Under the pieces are notes generated by a model. It worked only from the letters and a program-made list of their open reading frames with translations, did no database searches and was not told the DNA's origin. Below, piece by piece: positions 1 through 9,218 of a stretch of DNA of 64,000 nt; position 1 is the first letter of the stretch; each line of letters opens with the position of its first letter. Source of the DNA: Methylophilus sp. TWE2 (GTDB lineage Bacteria > Pseudomonadota > Gammaproteobacteria > Burkholderiales > Methylophilaceae); NCBI RefSeq assembly GCF_001183865.1, contig NZ_CP012020.1, positions 2,661,839 through 2,725,838 of the forward strand. The letters run 5' to 3'. Both the position numbers and the translations under genes were made by a program.

Positions 1-1397
1 ACCCACTCGGCATCACTGAACGGATATCTAATTCCCTGGATTTCCTGATAGTCCTCGTGGCCTTTACCAGCAACCAACACCACATCTCCTTTTGCTGCCT
101 GGCTGATGGCAAGTGCAATCGCTTTGGCCCTATCTGTTTCTATTTCCACATCCCGTGTCATGCCCTCTGCAATGGCAGCAATAATCGCGTAGGGATTCTC
201 AGAGCGTGGATTGTCGTTGGTTACAATCACGGTATCAGCCAGTTCGTCGGCAATACGGCCCATTTCACTGCGTTTGCCCGCATCGCGGTCACCGCCACAA
301 CCGAATACGCAGAGCAATCTGCCACGCGCCTGGATACGCAAAGTGTGTAAAGCCTTTTCCAATGCGTCTGGCGTGTGGGCATAATCGACCACTACCAGCG
401 GTAAATCCCCCCCACCAAACATCTGCATACGACCAGCGACTGGGACCAGACCAGAGACTGCCTGCAACGCCGCTGGCAAAGCCACATCATTCGCAAGCAG
501 GCTGGTCAGCACTGCCAGCGCGTTATACACATTGAACTGTCCCAGGGCATGCAACTGGATATCGCCACGGCCTTGCGCCGTGCGCACCTGGATTTCAAAA
601 CCCGTGGCATGCATGGTAACGGCAGTAGCACAGACATCAGCTTCCTGGTGCAAGCCATAACTCAACACTTTTTTGCCCTGCTTGCGCAGCGCATCGATCA
701 AGCTCAGGCCAAAGGTATCATCCGCATTAACGACAGAAGCAGAGAGGGTTTGCCAGTCAAACAGTTTGCGCTTGGCTGCTTGGTAAGCCTCCATCGTCTG
801 GTGGTAATCAAGGTGGTCACGCGTCAGGTTAGTGAACACAGCCACATCAAAAGCAACGCCATTGACTCGACCCTGGTCCAGGCCATGTGAAGACACCTCC
901 ATCGCCACCATGCGCACTTCATCCAGTACGAAGGTAGCCAGCAACTTTTGTAATTCCACCGGCCCTGGCGTGGTGTTCTGGGTTGGCTGCAAATCATCCA
1001 ATGCCCCGTTACCCAGCGTGCCAATCACGGCCGATTTTTGCTGCAGGAAGCGGTAGGCTTGCGCCAGCCAATGGGTGACTGTTGTTTTACCGTTAGTGCC
1101 CGTGACACCCACGCACCACAGCTGTTCGGAAGGATCCTTATAAAACTGGCTGGCAATATGCCCAACTTGCGACTTGAGGTTAGGGATGGCGATATTGTGC
1201 ACCGTCCATTCCGGGTTCCAGTCAAATCCCTGGCTGTCCCAGATCACGGTATTCACCCCTTTGGCGATGGCGTCTTCAATATAGTCGCGGCCATCGCTGT
1301 GCTGTCCTGGATAGGCCAGGAACAAGCCATGCTTTTCCACCTGGCGGCTGTCTGCCGTAATGCCGTGCACGGGCGCTGGAATAATGTATTTACTCAC
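1..1397 (-). CDS. murE: MurE, UDP-MurNAc-tripeptide ligase (3' end outside window)
   Basis: Cytoplasmic ATP-dependent ligase that adds meso-diaminopimelate to UDP-MurNAc-L-Ala-D-Glu in peptidoglycan synthesis. The reading frame opens with GTG at 1397 (VSKYIIPAPVHGITADSRQV), typical of the MurE N-terminal domain. It runs unbroken to the window edge, where the family C-terminal GHEDYQ motif is seen followed by IRYPFSDAEW. About 465 residues are present, so only a short C-terminal tail should be missing. The GTG start overlaps the ftsI stop by four bases (GTGA), indicating translational coupling in the division and cell wall cluster. Identification rests on the conserved motifs and the gene order. 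Confidence 0.93.
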   Translation of the reverse strand, partial: MSKYIIPAPVHGITADSRQVEKHGLFLAYPGQHSDGRDYIEDAIAKGVNTVIWDSQGFDWNPEWTVHNIAIPNLKSQVGHIASQFYKDPSEQLWCVGVTGTNGKTTVTHWLAQAYRFLQQKSAVIGTLGNGALDDLQPTQNTTPGPVELQKLLATFVLDEVRMVAMEVSSHGLDQGRVNGVAFDVAVFTNLTRDHLDYHQTMEAYQAAKRKLFDWQTLSASVVNADDTFGLSLIDALRKQGKKVLSYGLHQEADVCATAVTMHATGFEIQVRTAQGRGDIQLHALGQFNVYNALAVLTSLLANDVALPAALQAVSGLVPVAGRMQMFGGGDLPLVVVDYAHTPDALEKALHTLRIQARGRLLCVFGCGGDRDAGKRSEMGRIADELADTVIVTNDNPRSENPYAIIAAIAEGMTRDVEIETDRAKAIALAISQAAKGDVVLVAGKGHEDYQEIQGIRYPFSDAEW

Positions 1398-3127
1398 ATC
1401 GCCTCCTTCACTTCAGCCGCATCAGCAGGGGTTGCGATTGGCAATGCATTGCCATCCTGCGGAATCACCAGCATACGCAACACATCGTTCATGACCGCAC
1501 TAAACACCGGCGCCGCCACGCTGCCGCCGTAATATTCGCCATTGTTAGGCTCATCTATCATCACCGCCATGATCAGGCGTGGATTGGAAGCCGGCACCAT
1601 ACCGACAAAGGAACCCACGTATTTATCATGCTCGTATCCACTCGCACCCAACTTGTGCGCTGTTCCTGTCTTACCTGCCACACGATAGCCTGTGACTTGC
1701 GCTTTCAGTGCGGTACCACCCGGTTGCACCACCAGTTCCAGCATATCCTTGACTGCGTTGGCAACCTTGGCTGAGAACACCTGGCGCCCCACTGGCGGCT
1801 CAGGCAGCTTGGTCAGCGTGACGGGCAACAGCTCACCCTCATTAGCAAACACGGTGTAGGCGCGCGCCAATTGCAGCAAGGTCACGCTGATGCCGTGACC
1901 GTAAGACATGGTGGCCTGCTCAATGGGGCGCCAAGTTTTATAATCGCGCACTTTGCCAGAAGCCTCACCCGGGAAACCAATTTTGGTGGGTGTGCCAAAA
2001 CCCAGTTGCACATAGGTATTCCACAACTGCTCGCGATTCAGGTCGAGCGCCATTTTGGCCGAACCGACATTGGATGACTTTTGAATCACTTGCGATACGC
2101 TTAACACCTGATTTGGGTGTGCGTCGTGTATGGTCGCCGAGCCTATGCGCAGGTAACCTGGTGCCGTCTGAATCTTGGTATCGGGCTGGTAAGGGCCGAA
2201 CTCCATGGCCGCCGCCGCAGTCACCGGCTTCATGGTGGAGCCCGGCTCAAAAATATTGACGATGGCAGAGTTGCGCAATTTGCTGGCAACATTCACCGGA
2301 TTGTTCGGGTTGTAAGTGGGAATATTGACCAAGGCCAGGACTTCGCCTGTTTTGGCATCCAGCACGACAGCGGCGCCTGCCTTGGCCTTGTGCTTTTCAA
2401 CTGCACGGGACAATTCACGGTGGACCACATATTGCACGGTCCGGTCTATGCTCAACACCAGGTCCTGACCGTCATGGGGCAATTTCACGGCGACCAGATC
2501 TTCTACCACATGCCCCTTGCGGTCACGCACAAAGTCGCGTTTGCCTGGCGTACCAGACAGCACATTGTTGCGGTACAGCTCCATGCCTTCTACGCCTGTG
2601 TCATCGACACCCGTGAAACCGACGATATGCGCCGCCACTTCTGCCGCAGGGTAGAAGCGTTTGTATTCTTTCTGACTGAATACGCCGGGCACTTTCATCG
2701 CCATCACCTGTTTTGCCACATCGGGCGCCACTCTCCGTTTGATATACACAAATTCTTTTTTCTTTTGCTGCACTTTTTGCTGCAGCTCTTTTGCTGGCAT
2801 GTCCAGCAATTTAGCCATCTGTTTCAGTTGAACCGGCGATATTTGCACGTCGGTCGGGTTCACCCATAACGACTCCACCGGCAGGCTGATGGCCAATGGC
2901 TTGAAGTGTCGGTCATAAATCTTGCCTCTGTGCGGCATTAGCACTACTTTGCGCCGTGAGAAAGCTTCACCCTTTTTAATCAGGTAATCCTTATGCAGGG
3001 TTTGCAGGTAGAACCCGCGCCCCAGCAGCAGGCCAAAACTCAACAGCAGCAACACCAGCAGCGTCCTGCGCCGCCAGGCCGGCAGCTTCACCAGCTTGTG
3101 TTGACTCTCTTTAAGCAGCATGACCAT
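1394..3127 (-). CDS. ftsI: FtsI / PBP3, septal peptidoglycan transpeptidase
   Basis: Class B penicillin-binding protein that cross-links septal peptidoglycan. It has a short cytoplasmic tail, one N-terminal membrane segment (LLVLLLLSFGLLLGRGFYL), a dimerisation domain and a C-terminal transpeptidase domain. The three catalytic motifs are visible: STMK (active-site Ser), SSN and KTGTA. The frame remains open to a GTG at 3145, immediately after the ftsL stop. ATG 3127, with GGAG about ten bases upstream, is a more usual start and gives 577 residues, normal for FtsI. It lies between ftsL and murE, as in most proteobacterial dcw clusters. Confidence 0.95.
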   Translation of the reverse strand: MVMLLKESQHKLVKLPAWRRRTLLVLLLLSFGLLLGRGFYLQTLHKDYLIKKGEAFSRRKVVLMPHRGKIYDRHFKPLAISLPVESLWVNPTDVQISPVQLKQMAKLLDMPAKELQQKVQQKKKEFVYIKRRVAPDVAKQVMAMKVPGVFSQKEYKRFYPAAEVAAHIVGFTGVDDTGVEGMELYRNNVLSGTPGKRDFVRDRKGHVVEDLVAVKLPHDGQDLVLSIDRTVQYVVHRELSRAVEKHKAKAGAAVVLDAKTGEVLALVNIPTYNPNNPVNVASKLRNSAIVNIFEPGSTMKPVTAAAAMEFGPYQPDTKIQTAPGYLRIGSATIHDAHPNQVLSVSQVIQKSSNVGSAKMALDLNREQLWNTYVQLGFGTPTKIGFPGEASGKVRDYKTWRPIEQATMSYGHGISVTLLQLARAYTVFANEGELLPVTLTKLPEPPVGRQVFSAKVANAVKDMLELVVQPGGTALKAQVTGYRVAGKTGTAHKLGASGYEHDKYVGSFVGMVPASNPRLIMAVMIDEPNNGEYYGGSVAAPVFSAVMNDVLRMLVIPQDGNALPIATPADAAEVKEAM

Positions 3128-3145
3128 TTTTATGCAACTCCACAC

Positions 3146-3424
3146 TCAAGGTGCAGGTGGAACATCCACCATGATCACCTGTGTTTGCTGCATGCTCGGG
3201 CTATGCATATGCAAACGAGTGGTCGCAAAGTCTTCCAGCCGCGAATGCATGGCCCAGGTACTTTGCTCAATCTGTAACTGGTCATATTCGGTCATATACT
3301 GCTTGGTCAGCATTTCCTGCCTGTCCAGCTCAAAATACAATTTGCGCGCCTTGTATTGCGCAGTCACCACGCCCAACGCCATGGCGATAGTCACTGCAAA
3401 CAAAATCAAATTCAGGCGCAGCAT
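3146..3424 (-). CDS. ftsL: FtsL, cell division protein
   Basis: Small bitopic divisome protein of 92 residues. It has one N-terminal membrane helix (LILFAVTIAMALGVVTAQY) followed by a periplasmic segment rich in Lys, Glu and Gln that fits the FtsL coiled coil (KARKLYFELDRQEMLTKQY). FtsL pairs with FtsB and FtsQ and helps activate FtsW/FtsI. Sequence conservation in this family is low. The call therefore depends mainly on size, topology and position between rsmH and ftsI, nine bases after the rsmH stop. Confidence 0.9.
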   Translation of the reverse strand: MLRLNLILFAVTIAMALGVVTAQYKARKLYFELDRQEMLTKQYMTEYDQLQIEQSTWAMHSRLEDFATTRLHMHSPSMQQTQVIMVDVPPAP

Positions 3425-3433
3425 AAATTAGCT

Positions 3434-4423
3434 CTATTGCACAATGGTGCGCTCAGCCACACGCAGCACCGCGCTACGTGAACGGACATTGGCGGCGACT
3501 TCTGCCTTGCTCGGCTTAATCGTTTTACCGACCGAGACCAGGCGCGGCTGCGGTAAATCCTTGGCGCGCACGGGCAGTCCTGCAGGCAGATTGTCCCGGT
3601 CCTCCTCAGACTGGATAAAGCGCTTGACGATACGGTCTTCCAGCGAATGAAAGCTGATCACCGCCAACCGGCCTTGCGGCCGCAGCAGGCGCAAACAATC
3701 CGGCATCACTAGCGAGAGTTCCTCAAGCTCTTGATTGACGAAAATCCGTAGAGCCTGAAATGTGCGCGTTGCAGGGTTCTGGCCCGGCTCATTCTTGGGG
3801 ATGGCGCCTGCCACGACCTTGGCAAGTTGCCCTGTAGTGGTGATGGGACGCCCATCTTCGCGCTCCTTAACAATCGCCCTTGCAACCTGCTTAGCAAACC
3901 GTTCTTCACCATAATCCCTTATCACCTCAACCAATTGCTTCTCTGAAATAGCGGCCAACCACTCTGCGGCAGTCTGCCCCCGGCTTTGATCCATACGCAT
4001 ATCCAGCGGCCCGTCAAAACGGAAGCTGAATCCGCGCTCACCTTCATCAATCTGCGGCGACGAAATACCCAAGTCGAGCAAAATGCCATCCACCGCCTGC
4101 ACACCCAACTCCGCCAAAACAGTAGCCATCGATGAAAAGTGTGCGTGCACCATGCTAAAACGCGCATCTGCAATCGCTTGCCCATGCGCCACCGCCGCCA
4201 GATCCCGGTCCAGGCCGATCAGGCGACCTTGACTACCCAATTTGGAAAGGATGAGCCGGCTATGGCCGCCGCGACCGAAGGTGCCATCGACATAAATGCC
4301 ATCAGCCCGCACGTTTAATGCCTCTACCGCCTCATTGAGCAATACGGTGATATGACTGGCGGCGACTGGTGACACTGACGTTTCCGTCAAGGACGCGGGC
4401 GCTGACTTCGCGCCCCGCGTCAT
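3434..4423 (-). CDS. rsmH: RsmH, 16S rRNA m4C1402 methyltransferase
   Basis: S-adenosylmethionine-dependent methyltransferase (formerly MraW) that N4-methylates C1402 of 16S rRNA in the ribosomal P site. The 329 residues include the SAM-binding glycine motif [10 protein letters not shown] near residue 48, GLDRD, and the family motifs [10 protein letters not shown] and ISFHSLEDR near the C-terminus. Its start overlaps the mraZ stop by four bases (4420-4423). The first roughly 20 residues, rich in Ala and Ser, are variable, and a slightly later start is possible. Confidence 0.96.
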   Translation of the reverse strand: MTRGAKSAPASLTETSVSPVAASHITVLLNEAVEALNVRADGIYVDGTFGRGGHSRLILSKLGSQGRLIGLDRDLAAVAHGQAIADARFSMVHAHFSSMATVLAELGVQAVDGILLDLGISSPQIDEGERGFSFRFDGPLDMRMDQSRGQTAAEWLAAISEKQLVEVIRDYGEERFAKQVARAIVKEREDGRPITTTGQLAKVVAGAIPKNEPGQNPATRTFQALRIFVNQELEELSLVMPDCLRLLRPQGRLAVISFHSLEDRIVKRFIQSEEDRDNLPAGLPVRAKDLPQPRLVSVGKTIKPSKAEVAANVRSRSAVLRVAERTIVQ

Positions 4424-4866
4424 AGCGAGAATCCTTCTAGCTCTTGCGGAATCTGTAGCTGGTCAGCCGCCATCAGGCTCTCCAATTGCTGATCCCATGC
4501 GGCGACATCCCATAGTTCAAAATGACTACCTTGCCCGACCATCATCACGTCCTTGTCGAGCTTGGCAAACTTGCGCAGCACGGCATTCACCAGCAAGCGG
4601 CCAGCAGAATCCAGATGCATCACATCTGCCTGGCCCACGATCATGCGTTGAATACCACTGGTTTGAGGATTAAAACTGGACAAACTGGTCAGCTTGGTTT
4701 CAATCGGCTCCCAAGCTGCTTGCGGATAAAGAATCAGGCAACGATGGGGATGCGCTGTCAGCACCACTTCACCTTGCCCGCCTGCGGTCAGGGCGTCACG
4801 GTGCTTGGCCGGCACACTGAGCCGCCCCTTTGCATCCAAACTTAACTGTACCGCCCCACGAAACAT
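4420..4866 (-). CDS. mraZ: MraZ, transcriptional regulator of the dcw cluster
   Basis: DNA-binding AbrB-fold protein of 148 residues. It carries two copies of the MraZ motif ([14 protein letters not shown] near the N-terminus and [10 protein letters not shown] in the second half). In other bacteria MraZ binds repeated GTGGG-type boxes upstream of its own gene and modulates the division cluster. It is the first gene of the mraZ-rsmH-ftsL-ftsI-murE run. Two GTGGGAA repeats lie just upstream (see the regulatory entry), consistent with autoregulation. Confidence 0.96.
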   Translation of the reverse strand: MFRGAVQLSLDAKGRLSVPAKHRDALTAGGQGEVVLTAHPHRCLILYPQAAWEPIETKLTSLSSFNPQTSGIQRMIVGQADVMHLDSAGRLLVNAVLRKFAKLDKDVMMVGQGSHFELWDVAAWDQQLESLMAADQLQIPQELEGFSL

Positions 4867-4877
4867 GATTTATCGTT

Positions 4878-4919
4878 CCCACAACCCGTTTTTGATTAAA
4901 AATGGAAAAAATTTCCCAC
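4878..4919 (-). promoter_or_regulatory. Candidate MraZ boxes upstream of mraZ
   Basis: Read on the minus strand, GTGGGAA occurs twice, covering 4915-4919 and 4878-4882 for the GTGGG cores. A further GGGTT lies directly before the second copy. MraZ is known to bind repeated GTGGG/TGGGN elements. The spacing here (37 bp) is not the usual 10-bp period, so the assignment is tentative. Confidence 0.35.
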
Positions 4920-4956
4920 AATTCAACACAAAACCACCCTTTTGCACACTATAGAT

Positions 4957-4983
4957 AAAAAAAAAGTGCTTGGCAAGCACTTT
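4957..4983 (-). terminator. Minus-strand hairpin with T run upstream of mraZ
   Basis: Inverted repeat AAAGTGCTT / AAGCACTTT with a three-base loop, followed on the minus strand by a run of nine T. It has the form of an intrinsic terminator. It lies about 90-115 bp upstream of mraZ, so it either stops antisense read-through from the gene at 5711-6871 or acts as a leader attenuator. Confidence 0.6.
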
Positions 4984-5192
4984 GGATGAAAAAATCTCTT
5001 TTAAAGACAATGACTTAGGTCATTTTAACAAAGCAATTCAAATCAATAGATTGGCGCAATAAACACATAAAGTTGTTTAATAAAAATAGATATCTCATTG
5101 AAATTATTGAATAATTAAAAAACGTTATTTTTTGATGATTTTTTACGCAAAAAACCGGTCCATTTCATCATGCCTATTTCTCTCAACCACCT

Positions 5193-5570
5193 ATGACTAT
5201 AAAGCTTTCCCCGCGACTGAAATTCCTACTCATCGGGACGGCCATTCTCATCGCCACGGAATGGCGCACGTGGTGGTTTTACTTGAATCCACCGCCTGAC
5301 TTTAGTCACGGAAAAGTAGTGCTCTATGCCACCGACTGGTGTCCATATTGCGAAAAAACACGCACCCTGCTGACAGCCAAAGGCATTCCTTATCAGGAAA
5401 TGAATATCGAAACCTCAGAAGAGGCGCGCAGCCAGTACCAGCGACTGGCCGGGGATGGCGTGCCAGTATTGCTGGTGGCAGGGGATGTGGTGCGAGGTTA
5501 CAACCAGAAAAAAATGGAAGCAGTGCTAGATCAGTGGCAACAACAGAAGTCAGCCAGCCCGACCAAGTAG
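5193..5570 (+). CDS. Membrane-anchored glutaredoxin-like protein
   Basis: A 125-residue protein with one N-terminal hydrophobic segment (FLLIGTAILIATEWRTWWFY) and a glutaredoxin/NrdH fold carrying the dithiol motif CPYC near residue 50. Further fold signatures are a cis-proline GVPVLL and a C-terminal RGYNQKK. The domain probably faces the periplasm or sits at the inner membrane surface, acting as a thiol-disulfide oxidoreductase. Its substrate is not evident. It stands alone, convergent with the unknown membrane protein at 5711-6871. Confidence 0.8.
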   Translation: MTIKLSPRLKFLLIGTAILIATEWRTWWFYLNPPPDFSHGKVVLYATDWCPYCEKTRTLLTAKGIPYQEMNIETSEEARSQYQRLAGDGVPVLLVAGDVVRGYNQKKMEAVLDQWQQQKSASPTK

Positions 5571-5619
5571 TAGATCAAATCGAAATGCCTGGCGTGACGG
5601 CGAGAAAAATGCATGATAG

Positions 5620-5673
5620 AAAAATCTGCTGTGAGGTGAGGCCGAAGTGAATAACGCCGGCCTCACCTCACAG
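5620..5673 (-). terminator. Perfect 16-bp inverted repeat between convergent genes
   Basis: Arms at 5629-5644 and 5658-5673 are exact reverse complements (CTGTGAGGTGAGGCCG) around a 13-nt loop. On the minus strand a TTTTT run follows the stem by four bases, so it can terminate the gene at 5711-6871. On the plus strand no T run follows the stem. Confidence 0.7.
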
Positions 5674-5710
5674 GGTGCTGAGCAAACAATGGGACATGCG
5701 CCCCACAGCA

Positions 5711-6871
5711 TTAATGCTTGTGACCATTATTGAGGATACTGGTGTTAAACCCAAACACCTTGCCCGCCCAGATAAACACCACCCATACCAGCACCCCAAA
5801 TGGCAAATAGCCGGCAAAGCCTAGCAAGGGCATTTCAGCATGAATATGAATCACATTCACGTAAGGAATATCGTATACCCAGTAATTCGGGTTGGTGACA
5901 GGCAAAGCAGGATGCGCGCTGCCGTAGTTCCAAACCTCCCAGAAAAATCCGTTAAACAATGAGCTGAGCGCCATCAGCAGGACAGGACTCCAATTGCCAT
6001 TGGCGAGATCAGTAAACGGCGTCCATATACACCGCATCATCAATATGCCAGCGATGCCTATCAGTGGGGCGATCCACATGGCCCAGAACAAAGGATAAGG
6101 CCAGAACGGCACGGCGGCAAACAACACAAAACTCAAAGACAACATTGGCTTTGCCGGGAGCGCGAGTGCGGGGCCTTGTGAATAACGACCTGCAATCTTA
6201 GGGAAAGCATTCAGCAAGGTATACCACTCAAAAACAGCAGGCCAAACGGTGGTATAGGCAAAAATAAAAATCCACACAATCGTGGTATGGCTTAATCCCG
6301 GGATATCGGTATTGGGGTAATACCAGTTACCCAAGGCAAAATAATCGAAATATTCAAAGAAATACCAACCGCCAATCGACACAATGGCACTGATGAGAAA
6401 TGTTTTAGGGCGGCTGGCAAACAATGAATATCCGTTAGAATAACGGAATGTGAGGCCGTCAAGCACGAAGATAAATCCCCACCACATAGGGGTAAAGGCA
6501 TAGTAGACCAAGTCACCAAATGGCGTCGTGCGTGTCCACAATAACCACCAGAAAAACAGCGTGGCAACCCCCCCCGCCCAAAACCACCAGGGAAATGCAA
6601 GCGGGTTTGGCGCTGGCGATGGGGCAACTGGTTTAAAACCAAACCATTGCGGAAAAATCAGAAAGACAGCAAATGCTGCTTCTAGCAGGGCCAATACAAT
6701 AAAAACTGTCAGGTTAAACCCAGGCGGCTGCTCCACAAACTGTGGTGGAAAAACGCCAAAACCGGGAGGCAGATGCGTGGATGGATAAGCAAACCAGGAA
6801 GCGGCCAACGGGATCAACACCATCGCCAGAACAGCCATTACCAGCACATAACGTGTTTTAGTAGAAAACAT
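5711..6871 (-). CDS. Uncharacterised polytopic membrane protein
   Basis: I do not recognise a named family. The 386 residues contain roughly nine or ten hydrophobic segments, unusually rich in Trp, Phe and Tyr. The first begins at residue 8 and the loops are short. A conserved-looking C-terminal block, WVYDIPYVN then HAEMPLLGFAGYLPFG, resembles the EMPLLGY-GYIPF pattern seen in several multi-pass proteins of unknown function and some carotenoid-cyclase-like proteins; that is a weak similarity. The gene is transcribed alone and ends at the 16-bp hairpin. Location in the inner membrane is well supported; function is unknown. Confidence 0.75.
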   Translation of the reverse strand: MFSTKTRYVLVMAVLAMVLIPLAASWFAYPSTHLPPGFGVFPPQFVEQPPGFNLTVFIVLALLEAAFAVFLIFPQWFGFKPVAPSPAPNPLAFPWWFWAGGVATLFFWWLLWTRTTPFGDLVYYAFTPMWWGFIFVLDGLTFRYSNGYSLFASRPKTFLISAIVSIGGWYFFEYFDYFALGNWYYPNTDIPGLSHTTIVWIFIFAYTTVWPAVFEWYTLLNAFPKIAGRYSQGPALALPAKPMLSLSFVLFAAVPFWPYPLFWAMWIAPLIGIAGILMMRCIWTPFTDLANGNWSPVLLMALSSLFNGFFWEVWNYGSAHPALPVTNPNYWVYDIPYVNVIHIHAEMPLLGFAGYLPFGVLVWVVFIWAGKVFGFNTSILNNGHKH

Positions 6872-6974
6872 GCACTCCCCCGCTTGATTTATAAATGACT
6901 TATTTAATGATCAGAACTGATTGAATGTTGCATGGCCAGATAGTGATTGCATTGCCACTTTAGCACTGCAATCG

Positions 6975-8603
6975 TCACCCCTGCTGGCGCGACCGCTTAT
7001 TTTCATACATACGCTCGTCGGCGATGCGCAAGAGTTCTGCGATGGTATCTGCCTCATAATAATAGGCATAACCCGCGCTGGCACCAGAAAACTCAAACCC
7101 CTCAAGGCGTACGCGTTCAATCGCTTGCTGCAGCGCCCGCTCGACAACCGTCACCTCACCCTTGTAACTCATCACCGCAAACTCATCGCCTCCCAGCCGG
7201 TACAGGACGAGATCACTACCCAAAGAATGCTGATAGTTTTTTGCAAAGCAAATAAGCAGTTCGTCCCCACGCGCATGGCCATACTGATCGTTGTAGAATT
7301 TGAGTCCATCCAGATCAATAAAGGTCAGGCTGCCTTGCATGGTCATCTGCTCCAGCGCCTTTGCAAACGCATAGCGGTTCGGCAAGCTGGTTAACGCATC
7401 TGAATGAGCCACTTTTTCTGTCATGCCCAGCGCTTCCAGCGCCTCCTCTTTTTCTTGACGTAATTGCGAGAACTGGAAGGAAAGCACCAAGGCCAGCAAT
7501 ACCACCTCAATGGCCACACTCACCAATCCAAGATGTTCAATATACAAATCAAACTGCTGGTCAAGTTTGCTAAGACTAATCGCAATAATGCCGCATACAA
7601 AAAACAGGCTGATCGCCACCAAATAGCGTTTGGCGGTTGCATTTTTACGTTGACTTTGCCGGATAGCCACTGCTAGCCCATAGCATAAAAACAGCGCAAC
7701 CTCATAGCGACAAAACTCCAGGGCCCAATTGGGGAATGCGATCCCCAGGCAAAGAAACAACACCATCATGAGCAAAATGAAAACACCAGCATAGTACAGT
7801 CGCTTGTGCTGATAAGGATTGATTTCCAAAAGACGCATCACAAACAACATGTAAGCCATGCTGGAAACCAGCACCGGCATAGAAACCAGATAAATCGAGT
7901 GCAGATTGAGAAGATCAGAGATAACAAGCAGCGCGGCACTGTTATAAATAAAGTTACCGGCAATAAAAATGGCATACATCGCTTCTACGCTGCGATTACG
8001 GCTCGCCGCAAGGACTGTATAGTAAATTCCCAGTCCCCAAAATATCCCCAGGCCAAACAATGTCAGTGCATTGCCGCGCTTGATCGCATGCATGTAGCTT
8101 GCCTGGTCATCCAGATAAGGTTCAGGAATCGCCAGATAATTGGTAGAAATCAATTGTGTGGCCAGGACATATTTTCCTGGCACCAGGGTCACAATGCGTC
8201 CATGCCTCAAGAAAAAAGGATTTTCCGCTCTAAGGCCGATGCCCCCCTCCAGGCTGACCACTTCACGACCTTGCTGGTCATATACCTGATGCCGGAAAAA
8301 CTCTATCGTACTGGTGTTTTTGAAATCAATCACATACGCCTGCGCCTTGCTGATTTCAAAAGAAGCAATATAAAGATAATGCCCACCCGTCGGGCTCACT
8401 GTGTTAACTGAGGAGTATTTCTTTTGTAGCGGCTTAGAGAGAAATTGATGGTGATTTTGCGTACGCTCGTACGGATGTACAAGATACCAGTCACCCTCGA
8501 TAGACTGAGGGAGTGCCTGTGCCGAGCCAATGGACAGCAAAGCGATCATGATCGCTATCACCCCCCGGCCGAAACAATCAAACATCCCCACTATAAAACT
8601 CAC
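6975..8603 (-). CDS. 7TMR-DISM receptor diguanylate cyclase (GGDEF)
   Basis: Cyclic-di-GMP synthase with a receptor front end. A signal peptide at residues 8-31 (ending QALPQ) precedes a periplasmic beta-rich domain of about 150 residues of the 7TMR-DISM extracellular type. Seven membrane helices (about 180-390), a short coiled coil (FSQLRQEKEEALEALG) and a C-terminal GGDEF domain follow. The active site is intact as RLGGDEF near residue 475. The inhibitory RxxD site five residues upstream is absent, so product inhibition is not expected. Ligands of such receptors are usually carbohydrates or other small molecules. The gene stands alone. Confidence 0.9.
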   Translation of the reverse strand: MSFIVGMFDCFGRGVIAIMIALLSIGSAQALPQSIEGDWYLVHPYERTQNHHQFLSKPLQKKYSSVNTVSPTGGHYLYIASFEISKAQAYVIDFKNTSTIEFFRHQVYDQQGREVVSLEGGIGLRAENPFFLRHGRIVTLVPGKYVLATQLISTNYLAIPEPYLDDQASYMHAIKRGNALTLFGLGIFWGLGIYYTVLAASRNRSVEAMYAIFIAGNFIYNSAALLVISDLLNLHSIYLVSMPVLVSSMAYMLFVMRLLEINPYQHKRLYYAGVFILLMMVLFLCLGIAFPNWALEFCRYEVALFLCYGLAVAIRQSQRKNATAKRYLVAISLFFVCGIIAISLSKLDQQFDLYIEHLGLVSVAIEVVLLALVLSFQFSQLRQEKEEALEALGMTEKVAHSDALTSLPNRYAFAKALEQMTMQGSLTFIDLDGLKFYNDQYGHARGDELLICFAKNYQHSLGSDLVLYRLGGDEFAVMSYKGEVTVVERALQQAIERVRLEGFEFSGASAGYAYYYEADTIAELLRIADERMYENKRSRQQG

Positions 8604-8811
8604 CGCTTTTTTATTAATTAATAAGCAAACTATACAAGAAAGTCATCCCATCGCCCAGTTTAACCAATCATCGCCGCTCCAATCTGAACGACCCAGGCGT
8701 TCAAAGCGACAGACTGATCGGAAGTCACCCAATGGCAAAAGCAGGCAACATTGCATGACCTGATTGAGATTTAAGAAGAGTCTTATAAAAAGATTGCAAG
8801 ATGAGGGAAAA

Positions 8812-9153
8812 CAAAGCCAACCGGTAAGCCGGGTTCTGTAACTACTTGCGTAGCTGACAGTCATTCCTCTAGGCGTGCAATTACTCACACGCTCAAGCTA
8901 TCTACCCGCTGGCAGCGCGAGCCACGCCTTATGTCTTGCGACAAATGCCAGCCTATTTGATATTGCTGCAGATGGAGGTTACCGCGTTTCACATCCACCT
9001 CCCGAAAGAGGTTTACTCGTCTCTGTGGCCCTATTCCTCGCCTTATACTGTTGCCAGCTTTCAGCGTACGGCCGTTAGCCGTCATCCCGCTCTGTGCAGC
9101 CCGGACTTTCCTCCCCCTGTTTGCACAGGCGGCGACTGTCTGGTTGGCTTCAC
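8812..9153 (-). ncRNA. rnpB: RNase P RNA (class A)
   Basis: Catalytic RNA of ribonuclease P, which matures tRNA 5' ends. On the minus strand the 5' end reads GAAGCCAACCAGACAGTCGC, followed by the nearly invariant GGAGGAAAGTCCGGGCT, and the RNA ends with AGAACCCGGCTTACCGG and a GGTTGGCTT that pairs with the 5' end as helix P1. The length, about 342 nt, is normal for a type A bacterial RNase P RNA. Ends are set from the P1 pairing and could be off by several bases. Confidence 0.95.
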
Positions 9154-9218
9154 TGCTATTTTACCACGCATGGGTGAACACCCTATAATGTGCAAAATCG
9201 TTACTCACTTCAATACTA

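Larger units (their letters stand above)
4867..5192. other. AT-rich divergent intergenic region, mraZ / glutaredoxin
   Basis: This 326-bp gap separates divergently transcribed mraZ and the glutaredoxin gene. It is very AT-rich, with many A and T runs, and must hold both promoters, although I cannot pick a convincing -35/-10 pair. It contains GTGGG repeats next to mraZ and a strong minus-strand hairpin with a T run about 100 bp upstream of mraZ. I see no small open reading frame with a plausible ribosome-binding site. Confidence 0.6.

Noticed and set aside
2117..2869. Open frame of 250 codons opposite ftsI
   Set aside because: It is antisense to the transpeptidase domain, rich in His, Phe and Cys, and without a start signal.
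8643..8888. Minus-strand frame overlapping the 3' end of the RNase P RNA
   Set aside because: It overlaps rnpB and its translation has no family features or start signal.
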